The translations under genes were made by a program, and so were the position numbers. Under the pieces are notes generated by a model that worked only from the letters and a program-made list of their open reading frames with translations, had not been told where the DNA came from and made no database searches. Below are positions 47,678-60,656 of a DNA stretch of 61,419 bases, in pieces. Location: the NCBI GenBank assembly GCA_900169235.1, contig FWCC01000113.1, forward strand, positions 5,989 to 67,407. The letters run 5' to 3'. This DNA is from Zarea fungicola (lineage: Eukaryota > Ascomycota > Sordariomycetes > Hypocreales > Cordycipitaceae). Every line of letters starts with the position of its first letter. Within the stretch, counting starts at the first letter, position 1.

Positions 47678-49209
47678 TGTGAAGGGTTGTGTGTGGCGTT
47701 AATTCGTTATAGAGAATCTGGGCCGTGTGTCGGGGATGCGGTCGTGATCTTGAGCTCAGTCATTCGGGCGAAAATTTCCTGTGGGGTGAGAAACCCTATG
47801 GGAAGCGAGTGTATACTCACGTGACGATAAGCTGTTGCATTGGAACCCTGCGTGGGGCGGGAGAGCGTTAGCTGGTGGGCGATTGCCAGTGTGATTGTTA
47901 CAACCTTTATGTAAATGAAGGAATGAATTTTATCAAGGAACAAGATCAATTAAAACTGTGCAGGATTTGGACTCTTGATGTTGCGCGCTTTCGTTATGCC
48001 CGTATCCTGTAATCAAGCTTTGCTCAACACCATTGACGTAATCAATACCGCTAAAACCAGCAGAGTCTATACTGTTAGGCATTGTGTAATCAATGTATTT
48101 AGTACTGGCAAGCGTACAGGTTCTTGAGCATGCTATCTTAGTACAGAGTGTTAATTGTGTTGATCGAGTTTGGTTCCTGGTTTGTATGAGTTGCTTCGTC
48201 ATGAATAAAGGTGTCACTTACTACCAGGGTAGTGGGAGGTGGTAGGCCAACAAATTGTGGCTCATCTACGAAAGGGAACGGTAACAAGAGCACCAATGCC
48301 ACTGCTAATAAAACCACACCTATGCTTGATACGACCACGCGACCATTCTGTTCCCAGTGGTGGTACCGGTAATAGTTGTAGGGCTGTCATGTACGCAGAT
48401 ACCTACCTATCTACCCATAGTACTTCTCATTACCTGTCATTTACTGGATGGCAGTCTAACCATTATGCATTTGCAACTCCTCAAAATCGGTTTTATGTCT
48501 CCAAGGATTAACAAATTCCCGATTTCTCTATCAATATAGGAACTAACTAGTTACTCCGTCCACATGTGAGATACATAATACGTATTGTTACTTGTCTGCA
48601 ATTTTATTGTTGCCCCTCTCCTACAGACTAGAAAGTGCACGCACGTTGCCTCATAGCAGAGTAATAAGTATCTTTAGTCGTAATTTACTTGCCTCGCTAC
48701 AATGACAATACCCCTGGCTACTGTTCATAAAAAAATGAGCACGTCGTCCAAGGAACCCAGAGCTGTGATTGGCGGGGGACCACGGAATGGATGGGGGGCG
48801 CCGCTGTGAAATTTTTAGGGGGCTGTCTTGGGAAGGGATGGTGCTGTTTTCTAGCGCTGCAGTCAACTCATACCAGCAGGACCCGCGCTCCAATCAGATT
48901 GCACCTGAAATTTCCTGCGTTGTCCCCTTTAATGACTGGCTGCTTAGTTTACGTGTCGCGTCTACAATAGTTGCAGGGTGGCAAGCCAGAGACAAAAAAA
49001 AGTTCATCTCATCAACTTTCCGCTTCAATCGCCATCCCCAGAGGTACCAGTGTCTGCCTGGGACTAGCCACTCGCTCCAACTATCCCGCTGCTCCCATAA
49101 CGCCGGCCCCTAGTTGTTTCTTGAACCGGTGCCTGTCCTTTCAGGAGTCGTTTGCGCCAACACTACACCTGTCGTCCACTCTCATTCATTATACGACACT
49201 CTTTTGATC
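47678..49209. promoter_or_regulatory. Divergent promoter region (uL14 / GDP-mannose transporter)
   Basis: A 1.5 kb region between divergent starts. A GGGGCGGG-type GC-rich stretch lies near 47855. Frames on both strands lack motifs. No gene is seen. Confidence 0.5.
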
Positions 49210-50537
49210 ATGTCTGATAAGAAAAACGACGACTACTACCCGGGCAGGGACAATGGCGAAAAAGAACGCTTCATTCCTGCTGCGCCAGCCTTTGCTGCTC
49301 GCGATGCTCCCGTTGGCGTCTCGGACTCACTGAACAAGATGAGCCAAAGTCCAGGTCTCTCTGTCCTGGCCTACTGCCTGTCTTCCATCAGTATGACAGT
49401 CGTCAACAAATACGTCGTATCTGGCTCCAAATTCAACATGCCCCTAATGTATCTGGGCATCCAGGTAAGAGGAATCCCGCATCTGTGAATTTCCAGCTTC
49501 ATCAGCCCCTGACCGTATTGCTTTTAGAATGGTGTCGGCGTCGCCGCCATTTTGGCTTGTAAGCAGATGGGCCTCATCACTACGTTGGCCCCCTTTGACA
49601 TGGAAAAGGCAAGGAAATGTAAGTTGATGCGAACTTTGGCGTGGTGAACCATGGCCATCTGACGCTAATTTGCTGACAGGGCTCCCCATCTCGTTTCTCC
49701 TCCTCGGGATGATCTTCACTGGCACCAAAGCTCTTCAGTTTCTCTCTGTGCCGGTTTACACCATTTTCAAGAACTTGACTATTATTGTCATTGCCTATGG
49801 CGAGGTTCTGTGGTTTGGCGGTCAAGTTACCTCGATGATCTTGCTTTCCTTTGGTATGATGGTCGTCAGCTCCATCATCGCTGCGTGGTCGGACGTGCAG
49901 GCTGCCGCCGGCGCTTCCACCGAGGCCATGTCTACTCTTAATGCCGGCTATGCCTGGATGTTCCTCAACGTCGTCTGCTCGTCTACCTTTGTTCTTGGCA
50001 TGCGCAAGGTGATCCGCAAAATGAACTTTAGCGACTGGGATAGTAAGTTCCTCCCATATGCACTGCATCTCGAACCCTGCTGACATGAGCATAGCCATGT
50101 TTTACAACAACTTCCTGTGCATCCCAATCATTATTGTCCTTACTTTCCTCGTTGAGGATTGGTCTGGTGAGAACCTGGCCCGCAATTTCCCTGTTGAGTC
50201 TCGCAACAGCCTCATTCTCGGCATGGTCTACTCTGGTCTCTGCGCCATCTTCATCTCGTACTGCTCAGCCTGGTGCATCCGCGTCACGTCGTCGACTACC
50301 TACTCCATGGTTGGAGCTCTCAACAAGCTGCCCATTGCAGTTAGTGGTCTCGTCTTTTTCGATGCCCCTGTCACGTTTGGCAGCGTCTCTGCAATCATTC
50401 TTGGTTTCTTCAGTGGTATCGTATATACTTGGGGCAAGGTGCAAATGAAGGAACAAGCCAAGATGAGCCTCCCAACGACCAACAAGCCGTTCATGAGCGC
50501 CAGCTCAAAGAGCAATAACGATGCCGCCAACTCATAA
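49210..50537 (+). CDS. GDP-mannose transporter (Vrg4/GmtA type), 383 aa
   Basis: A Golgi multispanning antiporter that brings GDP-mannose into the lumen in exchange for GMP, feeding mannan and glycoprotein mannosylation. Exons are 49210-49464, 49528-49618, 49680-50042 and 50095-50537; all phases close. The signature GALNKLP, essential for GDP-mannose binding in this family, lies near residue 310. The N-terminus is charged and cytosolic; TM1 begins near [10 protein letters not shown]. About ten hydrophobic segments follow. The C-terminal tail is hydrophilic. The gene is divergent from uL14 and is probably a housekeeping gene. Confidence 0.94.
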
Positions 50538-51659
50538 AGCAATCCAGGAGGATAAATTCATAGTGATGGAAGAGGTGGCTGTCGAGCGTGGATTGAATGA
50601 TGGACTTTGCATTACAGGGAACACAATATTTTTCTTTTTTTTCTTCCGCGGATTACGGACGAGTATTATAAAAGTCATAGGGAACGGCGTCAGCTTTCAG
50701 CGTCCAGGGTCAGAAACCAGGAATGCTCGTAGCTTCGGACATTTGGCATTGACATCTACCATTGGGGTTGAGTCGGAGATAGACATTCTTTTTTAATAAG
50801 GCGTTTGCTTGTTTTATGTCAGGGCTGCTGGGCATTTTGGCATATTACGAGAATTGTATTAGTTAGTTACAGGTTGAAAGATAATAATTTCGGAATAAGA
50901 CATAAATTCTAGATGCAGTTCAGTTTAAGCTTGGGGCGCGACCGATCATCTCCAGACTGGTGTTATGCCGAAGAAGGCCATAGAGGTTTCTCCGCCGTCT
51001 TTTCTTCTTCTTGGATTACGAATTCAGACTTGTTAGATACAGAAGCTTTTCTTCCATGATATGATGAATTTAATTACATGAATTTAAATTTGTTTCCAGT
51101 GTTTGTGAAGAATTGCGAGTGGTGAACAGCAGTCCGTTGGTTAATCGTGGTGCCCACCCGTAACCCAGCCTTCTTTGCTGCTGTGCAAACTAACCAGCCC
51201 GAGGGCCTGGTTTTTGTATTAATAAATGACTCGCTTATTGGCCAAGATCGGACAACAGCCGCTTTTTATGTCCGAGCAAAAATGGCGGGGGTCAGGAACT
51301 AACGTTGGCTTTAGCTGGCCTGGCATACACCTTTTAACTGCTTTGTGATTGCAGGCTCGGCGACCGACATTGCCAAATTCTCGCCCCGTCACACTCTCTG
51401 CATGGCTTATTTGGAGGCTCGTTATTAAACCGCAGCTGATTCGAAAGCAATTTCCCCCATCATTCTTGCGCCTTTGCGTCTTTGCGACCGTAGCGCTTGC
51501 CTAAATCCTCGCGTGGACAAATTTCCCCTCTTCTAGCCTGTTAAAGCCAACGCCGCATTCACCCTGACATTTTTCGTCACTAAAGCCCGCACCGATTGCC
51601 GATGACGCTTTAGCAACCCGAAAATCCTCTTGCAAGTGTCTGCGGACATACAGCCGACC
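50538..51659. promoter_or_regulatory. Upstream region of the fourth Zn2Cys6 gene
   Basis: A 1.1 kb gap with the transporter 3' UTR at left and the Zn2Cys6 promoter at right. T-rich runs lie near 50630 and TTCTTCTTCTT near 51000. The open frame starting at 51630 lacks an ATG until 51660. Confidence 0.5.
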
Positions 51660-54509
51660 ATGAATTATTTCGAGGATCTAGACGAGCCTGGCAACGACGG
51701 ACTGCCAGATAGCCACGAGCCTGGTGGCGCGGGATCTCCGTCGTCACCATCCCATGACATCCTCCACGGCGCAGCCGCAGCCACCAGTGGCGGTCGCCCG
51801 CGCTCTTCCGGAAACGTGACGATTTATCAGACCACCGGCCCCGATGCCCATACCACAGCCATTTTGTCCCCGGGTGGCTCAGGCCCTGCCCTCAACCCTC
51901 GGTCTTGTGTCACTTGCCGCCGTCGCAAGGTCCGTTGCGACAAACAAATGCCCTGCTCCAACTGTCGCCGCGCCCAGATCCCCTGCATCTTCCCTGCACC
52001 CGGCCGCGCGCCGCGCCAGCAGAAGCCCAAGGATCCCAATGCACCGCCAAAGAGCTCCAGTCAGCGCGAGGTCGAACTGATTAAGCGTCTACGTAAGCTC
52101 GAGGGCATCGTGGAGGAGCTGAGCGGCCAGATTGAGGTCGAGTCCGGGAGCAGTCGACTCGCGCACTCAGAGTCTCCCCGTGTTGGTGCAGGTGGCGAAT
52201 TCACATCGACGGGCCAATATTCCTCAAGCCTGGATTTCTTTGGCCGACCCGCCAGCGAAGGCGGCCCAGAGACGAATCCCGACATTTTGCGAAAGCGAGA
52301 TGTCGGACCAAACTTTGGCCGTATGGTTCTTGGAGATCAAAAGGGCACTGCCAGATATGTCAGCAGTGGATTTTGGTCAAAGATGAATGACGAGGTGAGC
52401 AAGTTCCAGAGCCTGTTTGCGGCCTGCATGCATACTAATTGCTTGTAGATTGATGCAATCCGTGCCGAAACACAGAGGCTCACAGATGACGATGATGAAT
52501 CAGAATATGAAGAATCTCCCATGGAGACTCCGGAGGCATTGGCGAGTTTCCACGACCACCATGCGTTTATATTAGGTTATCGTTCTGCCGATGTTGACTT
52601 GTCCAAGCTGCACCCTTCACCATCCCATTCGACTTTTCTCTGGTCTGTTTATCAACAAAATGTCGAACCGCTGCTCAAAACGCTGCACGTGCCAACTCTC
52701 GATGTTTTGCTGCGCAAAGCAAGAAATGACATTACTCTATTGACACCTTCTGATGAAGCCCTTGTCTTTGTTATTTACTTTTCCGCCATCACAGCTCTCG
52801 AACCGGAGGAAGTTCAAACAAATTTTGGAGCAGACAAGTTCACACTTCTTGCCCAGTATCGTTTTGCCGTCGAGCAGGCATTGGCCAAGTCAAATTTTCT
52901 GAATGCTTCCGATATCACTGTGCTACAGGCATTCACAATGTTTCTTGTCGTCGGCAGGCGCCATGACGACAGCCGCTTCTGCTGGTCACTTACCAGTTTG
53001 GTAGTCCGCCTTGCTCAAGGCATGGGCCTGCATCGTGATGGCACTCATTTCGGCCTCTCTCCCTTTGAGACTGAAATGCGACGGCGGCTATGGTGGACCC
53101 TAGTAACCCTCGACCTGCGATCTGCCGAAGAGCTTGGTACCGACATGGTCATTCCCGACGACGGATACGATACACAGCTCCCGTTGAACATTAACGATAC
53201 CGATATAAGCCCAGATTCTACCGAATTTCCGGAGCAGCGGCAAGGAAGATCCGACTGTGCTGTTGCGGTGGTGAGGTATGAAATCTGCTCAATGGCGCGA
53301 CGCATCCATTGTGCCTCCTCGTCAATGGCGTCGCGATCGGACAACAACAGCATTGCAGAAAAGGAGCAGATGCTCATCGAGGTATATCAAAAAATAGAAG
53401 ACAAGTTTCTGCGACACGTGGTTGACGAAATGGATCCATTGTATTGGGTTGTTGCCATGATTACGCGTGTCATCATGGCCAAGACTTGCTTGGTCATCTA
53501 CCTCCCACTGCTCTTCCCCGGTGCTGAAGAGCAGCTCTCAAACGAAGTGCGCCAAAGACTCTACGTTGCGGCTATCGAGATTATTGAATGCAACCATAAG
53601 CTGGGCACCGACCCCCGCTGTAAGCAATATCGCTGGCTCTTCAAGACCTATACAACCTGGCACGCTATTTCATATGTCCTAGTTGAAACATGTCGGCGAC
53701 CTTGGACGCCTCTAGTCGAGCGTGCTTGGCATGCCGTGACTGGTTATGAAGGAGATCCAGCCGAGTTGGCAAAGAAAGCCGACCATGCTGCTGTGTTTCT
53801 GCCCCTGCGCAAACTGTTTGCGCGAGCGCGCAGACATCGTGTAACAGAAATCACCAAGCTTCGAGCCAACCCGGAGGAAGCAAGGCGTCTAGACTTTGCA
53901 GAGCGCATGGATCCCGAGCCTGCTCGCTTTGGCCCTGTTCCCGGAGCTGAGCACATCATGGACCAAGCTCGAGAGCGTTGGAGGTTGCTCATCAAGCCCG
54001 AAGGCACGAGCCCAAAGCCTTGGATGACATCCAATGCAGTTGCCGGCAGCGCTTCCGTACCAGAGAATCTCTCGACAACGGCACCGCTGCCTGCCCCAAT
54101 GAATGCTACCGCTGTGCCGCCACTGCCAATGCCTCCTACCAACGATGTCGACTACGCCATGAACCTTGTGGATGGAATCATGGCCCAAAATAATATACCC
54201 ATATCTGACTTCTGGGACATCACTAACCTGAATGAAAACCCCAGTGTGTGCCTACCTGCCGAACATAACCTACAGAACCCCTTGCAGGGCATGCAGCTCC
54301 CAAAGGATGGCAACGTCAACGCACAGCCTCTGCTCTGGACTGACCCGTTTTCTATCTCGGGTGTCAGGTTTGGTGATGTGTTGGGGGATGATGCAGAAAT
54401 GGGCGAGGATTTCAATTGGCAGGATTGGAGCCAAAGCATTCGCGGGCTGGAGATGGGAGCCACCCAGCCGCAACCTCCCAATCCAAATCTGAACCAACGC
54501 TGGCCATAG
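51660..54509 (+). CDS. Zn2Cys6 transcription factor (931 aa)
   Basis: Exons are 51660-52394 and 52449-54509, joined in phase 0 after MNDE. The N-terminus is acidic and Gly/Ser-rich. The zinc cluster is at about residues 83-111, with CVTCRRRKVRCDKQMPCSNC visible. A linker and a coiled coil (ELIKRLRKLEGIVEELSGQIE, about 140-160) precede the fungal-specific regulatory domain, which has an RLAQGMGLHRDG block and a RRRLWWTLVTLD helix. The tail is Pro- and Asn-rich. This arrangement is common in nuclear activators. The target is unknown. It lies 419 bp upstream of cactin on the same strand with no sign of shared function. Confidence 0.92.
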
Positions 54510-54928
54510 ATAAGCTCGCTTCACCAACGAGATGGAAGATAAATGAAATGTAATGATGATGCATGATTTAGCCTGATATTTATTATATAGAGCTACAGTA
54601 TATATGATGGCGACAAACGGCAATGCTAGTGGTCTACAAAACAATTGATTCAAGCCGCAGGCGATGTATTATAGCGCAAACCAGCTGATGTATTTAATGC
54701 AACATTTACTAGCACTGTTTTGCCAATCATGTCTCATTATTTTCTTCACAATACTACTCCGTTGCATTATTGTTCTCGTCGTGTGATGACGTGGGTGTCT
54801 CGTTGTCGCTCAGTGGTGGGGCTGGAGGTTGATTTCATCTGCCTAGAAAAAAGGTCGACGAACTCAAACTGTAGTGCTCTCGGAACCGAAAACGACCGCA
54901 GCACAGGACCAAAAATTATCGCGCAAAC
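54510..54928. promoter_or_regulatory. Short gap before the cactin gene
   Basis: A 419-bp gap between two plus-strand genes. It should contain the transcription-factor 3' UTR and the cactin promoter. No gene or clear motif is seen. Confidence 0.5.
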
Positions 54929-56561
54929 ATGGATCATAATCGCCGGAACATGATTAAAAGCTCTGATTTATCGAGCAGGCGCCATGGCGCGTCACTGAGA
55001 TACGACTCCAACAATCGCGTATCCAAACCCTCCAGAGGCGAACCCTCCACAACAGCAAACAAAATCGCCGCCAACTACGTATCTAGTGAGGAGCAGGCGA
55101 GACAATTCGTCGCCGACGAAGACAAGTTTGTGTTGCGCCAATCGAAAAAGAAGGCAGACATACGGGTACGCGAGAGCCGAGCGAAGCCCATCGACTACTT
55201 GGCGTTCAGCCTGCGATACATTGACGCGGAGCGCGATGTTTTTGACGACCAAGACGGCGACGACGATATAGAAGTGCCGGAACCGGCAGAAGTAGTTCAG
55301 AGCCTTGATCTGGAAGGACTCAGGGACTTAGAGGCGGACATCAATAACTATCACGTACTGGAGACCGATTCTCGGAATCGGGAGTACTGGGAAGCTTTGC
55401 GCTCGCTGTGCAAGTCGCAAAAGGCAAAGCTTGACCCCTCAAAGCATGATAGGCGTGTTGTTAGCAGTGTGGAAGATGATATCAACAAAATCCTTGCGCC
55501 CAAGACATACGAACAGCTTAGTGCCCTGGAGAAGCAAATAAAGACCAAACTACGGTCGGACGAGGATATCGATGTTGACTACTGGGAGCAGCTGCTGCAG
55601 AGTCTATTTGTTTGGAAAGCCAAAGCTATCTTGTCACGGACCGTGGAGAAGATTATAGTAAAAAAACTCGAGCGAAAGGGCAAGTCTGCCGGCAAGTCTG
55701 CCGGCAAGAAGACCAGCGACACTTCATCATTCCCAGCACAGGAGCAAACAAAGGCGAGAAATGCGCCCACGACGCAATCCTCAGAACCAAACGACAACGC
55801 GGATGCCTCCCAGGCAACCAAAACGCTCTACGACAGAGAGGCTGCCCGCGGCGTGTTGGAAAACGAGGAAGTATTTGCAGCCGAAGAGGCACTGCCAGGA
55901 ATCTCGAAGCCCCAGTGGGCGGGAGAGCACCGGGTCCGCAAGCCGAGATACTTCAATAGGGTGCAGATGGGCTACGAGTGGAACAAGTACAACCAGACGC
56001 ACTACGACCACGACAACCCACCGCCCAAAGTGGTACAGGGTTACAAGTTTAATATTTTCTACCCGGAGCTCCTCGACAAGACCAAGGCCCCGACGTTTAA
56101 AATTATTCGCGAGCACGGGAGGAGGCGGGGCGAGTCCTTTGCGGCCGCAGGCGAGGAGGATACATGCTTGATTCGATTCATTGCGGGAGCGCCGTACGAA
56201 GATATTGCTTTCCGCATTGTGGACCGAGAGTGGGATTACAGCGCCAAGAGAGACCGGGGCTTCAGGAGCTCGTTTGATAAAGTAAGTTTGATTAAGCTGG
56301 AGAAGTGTGAGAGAGAAAGCATACGCACACAAGCGTTGTAAGAAAGCTGGATTGCACGCTGCATGGCACGGCCCGAGGCGGCAGGTGGTGGTGTGGTGAA
56401 CCAGGGAAAACGCTAACAATCTTCGACTCCATAGGGCATTTTACAGCTGCACTTTCAATTCAAAAAGGTAAGACCTGCATATTGCTTCTGGATTCCAACT
56501 CCATTCCAGCGGAAATTATTGGAGCTGACATGTTTGCTTGCAGATCTTTTACAGAAAATAA
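54929..56561 (+). CDS. Cactin, splicing-associated protein (467 aa)
   Basis: A conserved nuclear protein that associates with the spliceosome and supports accurate splicing; animal cactins also affect NF-kB signalling. Exons are 54929-56281, 56435-56467 and 56544-56561; the last two encode only 11 and 5 residues. The C-terminal cactin domain is unmistakable: KPRYFNRVQMGYEWNKYNQ, PPPKVVQGYKFNIFYPEL, APYEDIAFRIVDREWDYS, then GILQLHFQFKKIFYRK spread across the two tiny exons. The N-terminal half carries the cactin middle region with acidic and helical stretches. A GKSA tandem is present at about residue 252. It is shorter than animal cactin, as in other fungi. Confidence 0.95.
55679..55702 (+). 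repeat. 12-bp tandem duplication in cactin
   Basis: GGCAAGTCTGCC is repeated exactly and followed by GGCAAGAAG, encoding GKSAGKSAGKK in a low-complexity linker. Confidence 0.9.
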
Positions 56562-58972
56562 GGGACAAACGGGAGAGCGGCTGCTACTCAGGATGGCAGC
56601 TCTTGCCGCAATTTGGGAGAATTGCGTGCACATCAGTTTATAGAATAATTCAATGTACGTAACGACGCAAGTTTAGGAATGTCAGTGCTGTGCTTCACAG
56701 GGCCGGCGAGCTCATCACAATATGCACCGAAGGGCAAAAGAAAAGAAAAGAATGGAACTCATTCGATGTCAACTTTTGATCCGGATATCCGTAATACTGT
56801 CGTTTCGAGGACCCGTTGACGAGAGTATGGGATATACAACTCGACTAGCCTTGTGCCACACAGTCCTTCTAGAATGTATGACGACAAGCATGGCAGATGC
56901 GCAACCTGAGTCTTGGTGCTACGTACATGCCTTGAGAGAGTGCCCGCTGCAAAGAAAGGTAGTTCATGTGGTTGTGCGGCTAGATATCACGACCCGGGGG
57001 CAAGAGGAATCTGGCTTACACCTCATTTGGCGACTTTGCGGGCCACGACAGAGCTGTCACGGCGTCTCCGAGCTGTTTATGTAGACAAGCTTTTGCTTCT
57101 ATTGAAATAGTCGCATAGTCCGGCATGGAAAAAGCGCCGGCCTCATTCATTGGGGGCCGTGTTTCAAAATAAGAAAGCTGCCTTTGTTTTTTCTTGAGAA
57201 GTACGGTTGGCCCACAAAGGTGTAGCAAAAGCTGTGGGTTGCCGTTGAGCCCATTTGTCCGCTTGAATCTTTGATACTTGCTACGCTTTACTTTGCCGCA
57301 GTGTAAGGCGAACCGGTTGCTTCACACCACTTTCCCCGATGATGGTGTGCAGTGAGTGACTGCTGAAGCTGGTGCAAGTAACCGAGAAAGATCCCTAGAA
57401 ACAGAGAGGAAGGGGGTGCCAACGAATGGTTTAGAATCACGCGAAGAAAAAAAATCCATGGTTTGTTTCAGGGCCAACCGGGGAACAATGCCGCTCAACA
57501 CAGCGGCAGTCGCTCACTTGTTGAGGCAGAACAGAGATCAAAAAAGTGATAAACCTAGGCGGATGTTACCAGACCATTTCCACAACGCAATAGCCTCCTT
57601 CTCCTGCCTTTTTTTTTTCGGCGAGGGAAAAAGCACGCAGTGCACCTAGATGACATACCAATGAAGAGGCCAGTTGCTGGAACACAAGCGCTGATTTAGT
57701 GTGACAACTTGTCAATGATACAAGGTTCGGGTAAGGCAGCACGAGGTGTAGGACCCAGTCCTATCGTTCTTTATCTGTTTTTATTTTTATGAATTGGTTT
57801 TATTATTTTTATCTTGTTTATTTTTATCAAACGCACTGATACAGGATGTTGACTGATGAATCGATCAAATGCTGGCCCGTGGTGATGTGAGAGACCCTCC
57901 GTCCCGATGGCTAGCCGGGCCCCCGTATACTTGCTAGCTTTACCAGGTAGTTACAATGCTGAACGAGGTACGGGTCAATAGGACACACCTACAGGCGCCG
58001 TACAAGGGAGAAGCGCACAGGATTGCAGCTGCAGGGATACATTGGGAGTAAGGCTCATGGGTACACAAGTACTGATAGAAACGGAGAGGGGAGCCATCAA
58101 TGCTGCGTTTCTTTCCCCCACGCACTGGCCGGCCTGTCCGTCAGGCACGAAGTGAAGACGACAGCAAAAGCTCAGACCAGCAAAGCTGCTTGATGTGTGG
58201 GTGGATGTGTGGCTTCTCATGGAGCACAGACTGGAGCTATCTTTGATACGTTCACACCCTCGCGCCGGTTCGAACATCCCTGACCAAGCCACACCACTAA
58301 TTCTTGTCTAGATCTAGGTCTGTACCATCCATGACCCTGTAGCCCGATGTGGGGGACAAGTCGTAGGACTGGCTCCCCCAAGACACTGCATGGCTGATGG
58401 AACTGTTTGAAGCAGGCTGTTCATTTACAACAATGGAAAGCAGCAGCTACATTATTTTAGGGCCCCATTGAGCGCTGAGCGGGCTTGTCGGACGGGCTCG
58501 TGGGATCCACTGGCATTTGACCCTCATCTGGTTATCGGCTTCTTGTCTCTCGAGTTCTTGAGTGAGTATACGGGATGGGCGCTTTGTCTGCTCCAACTTT
58601 CTTCACTTATAGATGTTGTCCGTCTCCCCCCCCCATCTCCCTTCCCGGTCTGCCCAAACAGTCATAGCTACAGTGCCATTCAACTCCATTGGAACGAATT
58701 TGCATTTCTTTATCTTTCCATTGTCTGTGAAACGAACCTTGTTTATTCCCCTCATCGCCTGCCATAACCCTGAACGACCAACCTACAAGCAAACTTCTGA
58801 GGGCACCGCCGGCTAAATACTTCTTCTCTCGCCACACCCAGCTTTCCTTATTCTGGAAGCCAGAGCACCACCAGATCTTCTTTTTGCGAGGGATAAGCAA
58901 GAAACTTACCAGCCCAGTCGGTTTCCTCCAAGTTCACACAGACACAGACACAGGCACGCAGCCCACAGAAAC
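56562..58972. promoter_or_regulatory. Long upstream region of the forkhead gene
   Basis: A 2.4 kb region upstream of the forkhead start. It has AT-rich sequence at about 57770-57830 and C-rich runs near 58626-58632. A long promoter or 5' UTR is common for fungal developmental regulators. The small frames (56722, 57356, 57975, 58468, 58613) lack motifs. Confidence 0.5.
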
Positions 58973-60656
58973 ATGTCAATGGATGTCCCAACATCAAACA
59001 AGGGCATAGGGGAAAGTAATATTAAGTTGCCTTCCCCTGCTCCTGCTGCCTCCCCCACCAACACCCCAGATTTTCCCACAACCACCATCAAATCTGAAAG
59101 TGAAGCCGTTGCGGCGGTGGAAGCAAAGCTAGAAGTGTTTCTTCTCACGCCACCACTTCTGTCTTCTAATGCTGCTGGCCCCAAGCTTTGCAGTCAGTTG
59201 GTTCAGGACGCACTATCAACCCCGGATCACAGCGTTATGAAGTGCGAATCAATGTCTCCATCTGACTCTTACTCTGTCATTTCTTCCCCGCAAACCTTTG
59301 GCTGGCCTGCATCTGAATCGGAAGAAAGCGAGCCTTGGACTTTACACCAGGAGCTGCTGCCAGATCAATCTCTCTACGCGCATTCCCCAGGATCACCAGC
59401 AGGAAGCTGGGACTGCGCCGTGCCTTATCAATTTCAAGGCGCGCCAACGTCTGCGGGATACTACCAAGACTGCACCATTCCATTCTCCGCCTCTGCGCCC
59501 GCAATGCAGGCCAGCTACTCCCCAGTTTTTGAGTTAGCGTCGACTTACAGCAGCCCGCCGTACCCCACCAGCCACTTTGATGATGCTTCGCCCGTCCACC
59601 AAGCCAACATGGCTGAGCACGGGGTATCTGTAAATGGACGCATCAGTATGCATTCAGACTATTCCCCAATCACAAAGACGCCGACGAGTGACTGCTACTC
59701 GACACTACGCAGACCCGACAGCGCCGGGCCAAGTCCAATCAAGGCCACCGACATTAACAGCCTACCATACTCTCAGCTCTTACACCTAGCCTTTATGAGC
59801 TCAGAAACAAAAAGACTGCAATTGAGGCAGATTTATGAGTGGTTTGAGGAAAATACCAACAAGACACAAAGCAAGGGCTGGCAAAACAGCATCCGCCACA
59901 ACCTCAGCATGAACCGAGTAAGTCAATATCATAAAATTGACGTAACCATGTGCTTGTTTCTAATTCAACTATCCAAAGGCATTCACCAAAGCAGAATTAA
60001 AAGAAGATGGAACCGAGTCACGGAGATCGACGGAATGGGTACTCCAAGACTGGGCCATCTTGAACGGGGTCCAGAGTACTACGAGGTACCGCAAAGGATG
60101 TGCGCGCGGTAAATCATCAAGCTTGACCCGTGAGCAAATGTCCAGTGTCTCGTCCACTGCCAGCCGAAGAGCCTTTGTTGGGTGTAGCTTGCGCACCCGT
60201 GACAGACTCTACAACCAAAGGATGCCGATGCAGCCTATGCCATCGCACCATCACATTCTGTACGGATCGTCTACCCCATCCCCACACTCTGTTGCGACTC
60301 TCAACGGTGTACCCGACGTTGATGGCTACATGGCCCACGCCGGAGGTATATGCTACTCGCCCAGCCAGACCCATGAGGGCTACCGGCCAGTCGTTTCAGA
60401 CGGTACTGTCGGCGGTCCACACAGCTATCCCCTGTACTTTTCAGAAGGTAGCATGGGCGACTACATGGTGGTTGGTGGTGTTATGCCACAATCGACACCT
60501 ATTGAAACTTCATATGCTTCTCAGTTTTCCCCTGTTCTCGCCTCGGAGCAGGTATCAGACAACCAACGAGACCACTCTCACGTCCCAGTCGAGTACAGTC
60601 CGAGGCAGGGCATCGACACTGGTCCTGATGCAGCCCGTGAATGGAGAGGCGAATAG
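58973..60656 (+). CDS. Forkhead (FKH) transcription factor (540 aa)
   Basis: Exons are 58973-59917 and 59979-60656; the intron splits the winged-helix domain between MNR and AFTK. The domain spans about residues 263-345: YSQLLHLAFMSSETKRLQLRQIY, then WFEEN, the recognition helix WQNSIRHNLSMNR, and the wing through DWAILNG. The Ser/Pro-rich N-terminus (about 260 residues) and the Ser/Gly/His-rich tail are disordered. No FHA domain is seen, unlike yeast Fkh1/2. Forkhead proteins of this kind regulate development or the cell cycle in ascomycetes; the specific role here is unknown. The long 5' flank fits a regulated gene. Confidence 0.92.

Noticed and set aside
58255..58290. A GGTTCGAA sequence resembling a tRNA T-loop.
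   Set aside because: The flanking bases do not form a T-stem and no acceptor or anticodon arm can be built around it.
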